Assembly: GCA_001839685.1 (NCBI GenBank)
Contig: MLAK01001148.1
Span: forward strand, 125,067 to 189,066
DNA length: 64,000 bases
Origin: Tritrichomonas foetus
Taxonomy: Eukaryota; Parabasalia; Tritrichomonadida; Tritrichomonadidae
Direction of reading: 5' to 3'
In this document: piece after piece, positions 56,608-64,000 of the stretch
Position numbering within the stretch: the stretch's first letter is position 1
How the letters are laid out: each line of letters starts with the position of its first letter
Notes under the pieces: model-generated
The model's database searches: none
Told to the model about the DNA's origin: nothing
Seen by the model: only the letters and a program-made list of their open reading frames with translations
Made by a program: the position numbers and the translations under genes

Positions 56608-58023
56608 ATGTTTGCTTGTTGTTCAGCGTCAACACCAACCTTTCAATGTCCAACAACAATGAATTCCAAAATTATCCCCATATCAAATGACAAAAGTCAT
56701 CTTCAAAGATTTACATTTCAGCGGAAAATCGGAGAAGGATCATCAGCAGTCATCATGCTTGCTTATGATAAAGTAAATGGGAAATACTGTTGTTGCAAAA
56801 TCATCCCAAAAAGCCAAGTCTCTTGCAAATCGAAAAAAGAACAAGAAAAAGAGGACAGCTTAAATGGAATGCATACTTTTGATGAAAATTATAAATATGA
56901 TTATAACAAAATCAATTCCAAAGGAACGCATGAAAAAGGAGACGAAGACGGAGACGAAAAAGACGAAGAAAATGAAAATGATGATGATGATAATTCAGCG
57001 ATTGACATTCGACATTTGATGTGTGAAGTTGAAACATTGAAGAAATTAAATCATCCAAATATTGCATATTTCATTGATTTCGTTGAAGATGAAGCGAACT
57101 TTTATTTGTTTCAAGAATATTGTGATGGTGTGACTCTTCTTGATTTCATTAACTCACGTCTTGAAAATGAAGAAGAAGTTGATGAGAACGAAGTGAAATG
57201 CATCATGAGTCAAATTTTACAAACGCTTGTTTATCTGCACAGTCACAATATTGCACATCGAGACTTGAAACCTGAAAATATCATCGTCCTCAGGCCAAAC
57301 AACTTTGGAATGAATCAGGACCAGCCAGGAGCTAACTTTTCTGTAGTGAAAACTACACCAAATAATTTTGATACCGTTTCATTCCAATATCGAAAAAATG
57401 CAGGCCTATGGAAAATTAAAATTGTTGATTTCGGATTGTCCTCTGCTTCTGGAACAAAAACACTTCTTTCAACTTTTTGTGGTTCACTTCATTATGCAGC
57501 ACCTGAAGTGATTCAACAAAAACCTTATGTTGGTGATCGTGCAGACATTTGGAGTGCAGGTGTTATTATGTATACACTTCTGGCCAACAAATTCCCTTTT
57601 GATGATGAAAATGTGACTAATATTATTGTCAAAATAATCAGTGCTAACTATGAAGTCCCAGATGTATCATTTTCTGCTCAGAAGTTGATTAGAGCAATGC
57701 TCACGCCAGATCCAGAAGAAAGAATTACTGCAGATGAAGCTTTAAATAGTAGTTACTTCATTCAGCCACGACAACCTCAGAAATGTGTTATCAAATCAAT
57801 GCCTGCAATGCCCGCAATGACAGAAATAGAAACTGAATTCATTTTGAAGCATAATACTACAAGAACAAGTGCAGACATAAATTTGTTCAATACTACAACA
57901 TTATCAACAAACAGAAATGGCGTGAAAACAGATGTTATGATTCGAAGGAATAAACCTAACAGTAACCTCCAGCAGCCTAAGAAGGTAATTGTGAAACCAA
58001 TGCTTCCATCAAAGTGGATATAG
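56608..58023 (+). CDS. CAMK-like Ser/Thr kinase with acidic insert in the N-lobe
   Basis: A 471-residue protein kinase. Gly loop GEGSSA (42-47), ATP-binding Lys64 in CCCKIIPKS, helix-C Glu140, catalytic loop HRDLKPEN with Asp219, DFG Asp274, APE 298-300 and ADIWSAGVIMYTLLANKFPF. Two unusual inserts: about 60 residues between Lys64 and helix C, ending in a very acidic run (about 110-129), and about 45 residues between HRDLKPEN and DFG (230-268). All catalytic residues are kept, so it should be active. The C-terminal tail (about 385-471) is basic and lacks a calmodulin-binding motif that I can identify. A degenerate copy of its 3' end follows directly, and a paralogue starts at 63577. The stop is TAG. 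Confidence 0.92.
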   Translation: MFACCSASTPTFQCPTTMNSKIIPISNDKSHLQRFTFQRKIGEGSSAVIMLAYDKVNGKYCCCKIIPKSQVSCKSKKEQEKEDSLNGMHTFDENYKYDYNKINSKGTHEKGDEDGDEKDEENENDDDDNSAIDIRHLMCEVETLKKLNHPNIAYFIDFVEDEANFYLFQEYCDGVTLLDFINSRLENEEEVDENEVKCIMSQILQTLVYLHSHNIAHRDLKPENIIVLRPNNFGMNQDQPGANFSVVKTTPNNFDTVSFQYRKNAGLWKIKIVDFGLSSASGTKTLLSTFCGSLHYAAPEVIQQKPYVGDRADIWSAGVIMYTLLANKFPFDDENVTNIIVKIISANYEVPDVSFSAQKLIRAMLTPDPEERITADEALNSSYFIQPRQPQKCVIKSMPAMPAMTEIETEFILKHNTTRTSADINLFNTTTLSTNRNGVKTDVMIRRNKPNSNLQQPKKVIVKPMLPSKWI

Positions 58024-58140
58024 ATTTTAAATAATCTTATGTAAATTATATTATTTGTAAAACACTGGAATCTAACTTCTATTATTTCTTTTTTAATAAA
58101 CTAAATTGCTTGCTAATACTTGGCTGAATAGATCAATTTA

Positions 58141-58520
58141 ATGTGCAAAATTATTCCAGTAAACTATGTTATTCCATACACTATCTCAATTCCTGCACAA
58201 AAAATTAAAATTAATGCTTACACCAGATCCTGAAGAAAGAATTACCGCAAGTGAAGCACTCTGTAGTGTTTACCTAAATCACCAACAATGGCCTAAAGAA
58301 ATTATTCCCTCGATGCCAATAATGCCTTTATCATCAAGTTGTGAAATGAAACATTGTCTTACCGGAGTAATACAGATGTGAATAATTTGTTTACGAATTA
58401 GATTTTAACAACCAACAGAAATGGTGAGGAAACAGATGTGTTGATTCGGAAGCATCAGCCTAATAACTTTATGACAACAAAAAAAAGTTTATTTTAAACC
58501 CAATGATTCCACAAAAATGA
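58141..58520 (+). pseudogene. Degenerate duplicate of the kinase 3' end
   Basis: Conceptual translation in changing frames recovers the end of the kinase just upstream: KIIPVNYVIP...PAQK (kinase KIISANYEVP...SAQK), LMLTPDPEERITASEALCSVY (against AMLTPDPEERITADEALNSSY), PSMPIMP, then NRNGEETDVLIRKHQPN. At least two frame changes and internal stops separate these. No N-lobe or catalytic loop is present. It is a truncated tandem duplicate, now noncoding. Confidence 0.88.
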
Positions 58521-59203
58521 ATGTCATCAGTAATTTAATATATAAATGGCCTGAGAGTGCACTCTAAAAGGTACTTTTTAAATCTTTATTCTAAAAATAA
58601 CGAAGAAGACTTCAACACTGATCTTTCGCAGAATAACTCAGCACAAACTAGGCTTTTATATATTTCTTTACCGAGCTGATCCAAATTTTACAGCTGACAA
58701 TTAAATTTCAATATTTCCTCAAATCTATATATCTTTAATTTCGACTCAATTTCGTTTTAGTATTTCAGATATTATTAATGATTGTATGAATGTCAAAACA
58801 TCTGGCTCAATAATCATGGAGTTATTTTTCATTGTAAATTTAGATTTGAAAAATAATCGTCATAACCAATTAAATTCAGTAAATGCTATGAAATAATCAC
58901 ATAATAGGCCTTCTCAAATTTATATATAACAGAAAAAGTCAACATAAGAAAAAATTCGAAAATTCAATTATTGAAATTATCTAATACAAATATTGTTTAT
59001 TTAATTTTCCTACTGCTATATAAGAAGAAATCAAAATTTGGGAACGACCCGACTGTGAAAGTTTGGTTGTACACTTCTATCTTCCTTTTATTTTTAATTC
59101 TTTTAACGATAGAATAAATATGACAGACCCACCCCCTTAAAGAAAAAATATTTTCGGTTTGTGAAATTTCTGACTTTAAATATTTCTTATTGTATTTTTT
59201 GTG
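58521..59203. other. Intergenic, AT-rich
   Basis: No coding frame or recognised motif. A 10-bp palindrome GAGTGCACTC lies near 58555, of unknown meaning. Confidence 0.45.
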
Positions 59204-60871
59204 ATGATAGAAGAAACTCATTTTCAAGTTAAAATCAATGAATATGAATTTACTATTCCTTCCCATAATATAAGCGATCCTGATTCTTTACATTTCTTGA
59301 GAGAAAATGCAACCGACAAATTTGTCGAAATTTACGATTCAGACTTAGATCCGAATTTCGATTTTTCGCTAATTCCTACAGTTTTAGAGAACCCCAACAT
59401 TCTTCTTACACAGGATAATTATCAACAATTACATGTTATATCTGAACTTATTCATATTTCGAGTTTATCACAAAGAATTACACAATATCAAAAATATATA
59501 GATATTCTATCATTCAATGAAATTGACGAATTTGTGAATCTTGAACAAGATTTACTCGATATAACTAATGATACTGTTGATAAAATTGCTAATCAGCTTT
59601 GTCAGTATATCCTCCCGGATGTTTTTTCTGAAGAAAATTATATTCAAGAACTTCTTTTTTTAATTCTTAGTTGTTCACGAGCTCGTCCATTAAAGAAAGA
59701 GAAATTTAAACATCTACTTGAAAAATTTATATCTTTTATTCAGAATAACAATAAACAAAATTCACAAACATCACCATCAAGTTTACTCAGAATTCCTTGT
59801 CGAAATTTATTCAGTCAGCTTCGAATGAAAGAAACCGAAAATAAAGATATTTCTGATTCAGACTCCTCTTATGAAGATTATATTGAAGATTCCAAAATAG
59901 ATTCAACTCGATTAGGCTGCTATCCATATGAAATATATCACAAAATTGAGCTATTAAATTATTCATTAAAACAGTTAAATAATAGATTTCCAATTGAATT
60001 GAATGATATTAAGCAAGTTATACTTAAAGATGATGAAAAAATGCTACTTCAATTGATGAGTAATCCAACATTTGAGCCTAAAACAAAATATTTACATTTT
60101 TCAGCCAGAAATAGTTCTATTAAATGTTTCAAATGTTTACTTGTGAATGTAAAGAATATTGAAGAAAATATAATAAATGATGCCATTATTGGAGGTAATA
60201 TTGAAATTATTCGGCTATGCCTTGATCAATTCAAAACTAATGATATTTTGAAAAATGATAAAAAAGTAAAAACACTTTTATACACATCAATAAAATACCA
60301 TCAAATTAATGTTTTTGAATGGTTAATAGAAAACTATATTACAATGACGAATAATTGGTTGATCGCAATTTTAAAAAAAGCTATTTTATATGATAATTAT
60401 TTAGTTATGAAATATATTTTTACTAACCATTATGATATATCATTTCTGCTTTTTTACAGTGTAAATTATAACAATGAATATATTTCTAAATTTTTGTTGA
60501 AATCGGTAGCTTTTGATATTGGAAATATAGTTGATTTTATTTACAAATATGGCCAATTGAAATTTAAAGATTTTATTTATCCACGATATGAAACAAATCA
60601 ATTCATTTCATTGCTTGTTCATTACAATTCCATCAATATTGATCAATCTTCTCTTACCTCGAAACTACATCAATATGATTTCCCATCAGAATTTTTTATC
60701 ACAGGTTCTCAGAATGAAACATTTTTACTTCTACAATGCATCGCTAATAATACAAAAATTGTTAAATTTCTCTTAAATTTCAAAGAATTTCAATCAATGA
60801 TTAATAAATCAAAGTTTCTTTTTTGCTTTTCTTTCAAACAATATCATATAAATGTGGAAAATATACAATGA
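59204..60871 (+). CDS. DUF3447-type ankyrin-family protein (3' part decayed)
   Basis: A 555-residue product from the ATG at 59204 (the preceding GTG is not used in eukaryotes). It has an N-terminal domain of the kind fronting trichomonad ankyrin proteins (FQVKINEYEFTIPSHNISD...), a long helical linker (about 100-220), an acidic Ser/Asp patch (about 220-235) and a DUF3447 region (about 265-480: YLHFSARNSSIKCFKCLL, IINDAIIGGNIEIIRLCL). One ankyrin-like repeat follows (ETFLLLQCIANNTKIVKFLL). The last 25 residues are not repeat-like, and ankyrin repeats resume downstream in broken frames, so the stop at 60869 probably truncates an originally longer protein. Same family as 43917-45650 and as the N-terminus of the transposase fusion. 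Confidence 0.65.
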   Translation: MIEETHFQVKINEYEFTIPSHNISDPDSLHFLRENATDKFVEIYDSDLDPNFDFSLIPTVLENPNILLTQDNYQQLHVISELIHISSLSQRITQYQKYIDILSFNEIDEFVNLEQDLLDITNDTVDKIANQLCQYILPDVFSEENYIQELLFLILSCSRARPLKKEKFKHLLEKFISFIQNNNKQNSQTSPSSLLRIPCRNLFSQLRMKETENKDISDSDSSYEDYIEDSKIDSTRLGCYPYEIYHKIELLNYSLKQLNNRFPIELNDIKQVILKDDEKMLLQLMSNPTFEPKTKYLHFSARNSSIKCFKCLLVNVKNIEENIINDAIIGGNIEIIRLCLDQFKTNDILKNDKKVKTLLYTSIKYHQINVFEWLIENYITMTNNWLIAILKKAILYDNYLVMKYIFTNHYDISFLLFYSVNYNNEYISKFLLKSVAFDIGNIVDFIYKYGQLKFKDFIYPRYETNQFISLLVHYNSINIDQSSLTSKLHQYDFPSEFFITGSQNETFLLLQCIANNTKIVKFLLNFKEFQSMINKSKFLFCFSFKQYHINVENIQ

Positions 60872-60888
60872 TTGAAATTAATGCTTTT

Positions 60889-61970
60889 TTTTATTTAGAA
60901 GTTACTTTTAGTTTAATGATTATCCACTTCATATTGCAGCTCAGAACGATAATAAAAAAATGATTCGATTATTACTAGCTACTCCAGATATTAATGTAAA
61001 TGTGACTAATGCCAATCAAGTTTTATTTTATTATTTTATCAATCACCAGCTTTTCATGCTGTCTCAGAAGGAAAATTGAAAATTGTAAAAATCTTACTTA
61101 ATCATCCAAATGATAATGTAAGTATGACAATCGAAGATGACAATGAACTAGGAATAGTTTGTTTTAATTTCTTAAAAAACTTTACTACTCAAATCAATTA
61201 CAGAAGGACATGATGATATATCCAAATATCTTCTTTTATATGAAACATGTAAATGTTCATACATCAATTTGGTTTATGAATATATTCGTGCATTTGATCA
61301 TGTTGGAATCACAGAATTTGACGTTTTCTTTTCGTTGTTTTTAGTACATCAGCCATTCATGAAGCTGTTAAAAGAAACAAAATCAAGCTATTAAAATTAC
61401 TTCTTCAAATTCCGCATATTAATGTCAACTTAAATTTACCAATGCATAAATTTTTTTTTCGTAGTTTATAAATAATTCAATTGATAAATACTTTAGCCAA
61501 AAATATTATGGGTGTGACAATAATGGATATGCCATTACTAAAGAGACTCCATTAATGCATGCTGTCAGATATAAAAGTGTAGATTGTTTTAATTTATTAT
61601 ATAATCATCCCAATGTAATCAAAAATCCTAAATGTCGAGTAGTTTTTTCTCTTTTATTTATTGCGACATATCGGATCTATCTTATTTGGATGGTGGATCA
61701 TGCAGTTTACCAAAAGATATAAATATCGAACAAAATATTTTACATATTTGTTGTCAAAATCCGAATCCAATCATTCTTCGAGCCATAATTAATAAAGATC
61801 TTGATACCCCATCATGCTTTGGGAAAACACCATATCAGCATCTTCTTCAGAGCAAAGCAGATCCAAAAACACTGAATGAATGTATTCAGATTTTTGAAGA
61901 ATTTGGTTTAAATCAAACCTTAAATCCTGAAGAAGAAAGGGAAAGTGAAGAAGAAAGAGAAGGGGAATAA
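60889..61970 (+). pseudogene. Decayed ankyrin-repeat tail of the DUF3447 gene
   Basis: Repeats readable in several frames: YPLHIAAQNDNKKMIRLLL, PAFHAVSEGKLKIVKILLNHP, SITEGHDDISKYLLLYE, SAIHEAVKRNKIKLLKLLL, TPLMHAVRYKSVDCFNLLYNHP. The last is an open piece (61632-61970, 112 codons) ending in a terminal repeat and an acidic EEERE tail. Stops and frame changes fall between repeats. I tested whether GT...AG introns could rejoin them and could not make the frames agree, so decay is the better reading. Confidence 0.75.
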
Positions 61971-63576
61971 GAAAGAGAAAGTGAATCATCATCCTCATCC
62001 TCATCATTATAATATATCTTCAAAATGATATCTATTATTGTTATTATTTTTTTCTGAACTAATTAGATATGAACAAATTGTTCAAGAATTAATAAATACT
62101 TATATGTCTCCTTCTTTGTTGTACTGCATAGTTCGAGTAAAATCATAGGGTTTAAATTCTCATTTACTCATTTTATGTGTCAATAAATAAAACTCATAGG
62201 AAAAAATCCTGCCTGAGACCAGATCATCTCCAATTTTTGCAAAAACAATTTGGATGATTTTTTAAAATATTTCATTCATATATATGATTATTATATTTCG
62301 GCAAAAAAATGATACTTTCAGAAATAGATTCCATCTTTGACACAATGAAACCGATAAGAGAACCTATTTAAATGTAGAATTTGGTAAATGTTGTCTTTTA
62401 ATGTAAGTGCAAACTCTGGGTAAGTTGAGAAGCATAATGTGAGAAAAACGAATTTTGCATGTGAGGATAAGAAGAAAAATGTTTCTGCACACTGAGCACT
62501 ACTTAAAAAAATTGAATAAATTATGTTGCAAGATAAAAAAAATTATCACATTTTTTGAATGCTTTTTAAATTTTCAAACAATAAACGAAATATTGAGGAA
62601 AAAATGAAACAGTGTTAGGCTAAATTTCCCCAGAAATAATTATAACAGAACAGAATAATCATGGATAAGACAATGAAATATTCTTTCAACAAAAAAATGT
62701 AGATTAGATCAGCACTTAGAAATGCGTGTTAAACTTTTTCTGCTACATAATTTATGGTGAGAACTCACAAAACTGAGATATGTATTGTTTTAGGTCAATA
62801 TAATTTTTTGTAGGTATTCGATCCATATGAACATTATTAGGTGGTAAATTGGACTATTGTACTTTCGATAATGTCTCTACAGTTTTAATAGCATAAAATT
62901 AAGTTTTTACTGATAATTCTATCGTATAATTTTATTTTACTGAAGCATCAGTTGTCTTTTTTTGTGTTGAAACCATATCATTTATAATCATTGAATGATT
63001 AAAAATATACACCTCACAAATATTATCTAATCTTCACAATATTTCAATAGTACGTAGTCAATTTCCCCGCACTTGACCTGAACATATACCAAAAGAGATT
63101 GTAGTAAGATAAGCACCCAATATTCCTCGATATAATCCAAAATAATTTTTAGGAAAATTGAATATAAAAAACTGTATTTTGGTAAGAATTCGCAAAATAA
63201 TATTTTGAGAGAAAAGAAATTAAAATTTTATTGAAACTTGATAGGCCTATTCAATCTTGCGGATTCTAAAAAGATAAAATTTCCTCATCTTTCATCACTT
63301 TATTTCTATCATAGTTACTTGATATCAAAACAATTGACTGACTATATACATAATAGCACATTATTCCCATGATTGAAGATATCTGACAAAAAGAAAAAAA
63401 AAAAATCCAAGTTGTGCTAAAACATACATTCAATGTATTTTTTGAATCACCACAATTCTGATTATTTTTTCTATACATTTGAATAATCATTCATAAAATA
63501 TTGAATGAAATCATTTTATATTATATAAATTGAATGATAATTGAACCACTTGGGGAGTTATTTATTTCTCAGTTCA
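61971..63576. other. Intergenic, AT-rich
   Basis: About 1.6 kb with no coding frame, repeat or RNA gene that I can support. Confidence 0.5.
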
Positions 63577-64000
63577 ATGATGATGGATGTTTCACAGTCG
63601 AAAGAAAAATCATTTAATCAGCCACAGTCATTTCATCGTCTAGCAAACTCCAATGATAAAAGTCACCTCCTCAAATTTAAATTCGAAAGAAAAATTGGTG
63701 AAGGCTCATCTGGACTTATTGTTCTTGCAACTGACTTGACAACAGGACAAAAGTGCTGCTGCAAAATTATTCCCAAATCAATCGTTAATTTTAAAGTTGA
63801 TGAATCTCCATCAACGGAAAAATTTCCATCGTTCGAAATTGAAAACATTCCCATGTACGAGCAGGTAAGTCAGGATGATTCCGAATCTGGTCAGCAAAAT
63901 CTCAACGAACATATTAGAAATCATTCAAATTCCAGAAAAAACTGTGCCAAATCTTGTGAAGAGAACAATGAGACCGCCATTGATGTGAGGCATCTTGTTG
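63577..64000 (+). CDS. CAMK-like Ser/Thr kinase, 5' part (runs off the window)
   Basis: Open from an ATG triplet run at 63577 (MMMDVSQSKE) to the window end, 141 codons. It is a clear paralogue of the kinase at 56608: NDKSHLLKFKFERKIGEGSSGLIVLA against NDKSHLQRFTFQRKIGEGSSAVIMLA, then QKCCCKIIPKS with the ATP-binding Lys, then ETAIDVRHLV against NSAIDIRHLM, the start of helix C. Between these it has the same kind of long N-lobe insert, but with different, less acidic sequence. The catalytic loop lies beyond the window. The start could be any of the three consecutive ATGs. Confidence 0.88.
   Translation, partial: MMMDVSQSKEKSFNQPQSFHRLANSNDKSHLLKFKFERKIGEGSSGLIVLATDLTTGQKCCCKIIPKSIVNFKVDESPSTEKFPSFEIENIPMYEQVSQDDSESGQQNLNEHIRNHSNSRKNCAKSCEENNETAIDVRHLV

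Noticed and set aside
4889..58023. Reassigned stop codons (TAA/TAG read as sense)
   Set aside because: TAA ends the lipase and CEP104-like genes and TAG ends the kinase at 58021-58023, where homology also ends, so both act as normal terminators here.
60872..61632. GT...AG introns joining the ankyrin fragments
   Set aside because: Candidate pairs either gave the wrong frame or kept a stop, and the usual trichomonad 3' branch/acceptor sequence (ACTAACACACAG) is absent.
1..64000. tRNA, rRNA or CRISPR features
   Set aside because: No stretch showed a convincing T-arm/anticodon pattern, rRNA-like sequence or regularly spaced repeats.

Overview
The window looks like nuclear DNA from a parabasalid protist (a trichomonad, most like Tritrichomonas). 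This is an inference from several signs: AT-rich DNA with long intron-free genes; large families typical of that group (BTB-like/DUF3447-ankyrin proteins, BTB-Sel1 proteins, BEACH proteins, membrane lipases, CAMK-like kinases, papain-like proteases, single-pass surface proteins ending in Gly/Ser tails); and TCA-type initiator motifs 10-30 nt upstream of several start codons. No tRNA, rRNA, CRISPR or bacterial feature was seen.

Layout. 0-5 kb: a secreted papain-like cysteine protease (minus) and a polytopic class-3 lipase (plus). 5-10.6 kb: a probable multi-copy mobile element. Its single long reading frame (6403-9915) joins a DUF3447/ankyrin-like N-terminus, a Mutator-like DDE transposase region and a C-terminal ubiquitin-specific-protease (USP) domain, and is interrupted by three in-frame TAA codons, each at the start of a run of A. 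10.6-36 kb: two very large paralogous BEACH genes (minus) flanking a Ser/Thr kinase and a 1703-aa BTB-Sel1 protein (both plus). The first BEACH gene has two in-frame TAG codons, each directly after a run of T, while its paralogue is intact. 36.7-42 kb: a decayed copy and an intact copy of a large type-I surface protein. 42.7-45.7 kb: a BTB/DUF3447-ankyrin gene with a decayed 3' part.

45.9-55 kb: a minus-strand cluster holding an acyltransferase-like protein, a UAA-family nucleotide-sugar/PAPS transporter, a charged CTFHP-motif protein, a CEP104-like ciliary-tip protein and a CAP/SCP-domain protein. Four of these five starts have a TTGACC/GGTCAA motif within about 35 nt upstream. 56.6-64 kb: a CAMK-like kinase with an acidic insert, a degenerate fragment of it, a second DUF3447 gene with a decayed ankyrin tail, and the 5' end of a second kinase of the same type, cut by the window edge.

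The genes do not form one pathway. The main points of interest are the transposase-USP fusion, the in-frame stops confined to homopolymer edges, the shared upstream motif in the 47-55 kb cluster, and the several intact/decayed duplicate pairs.
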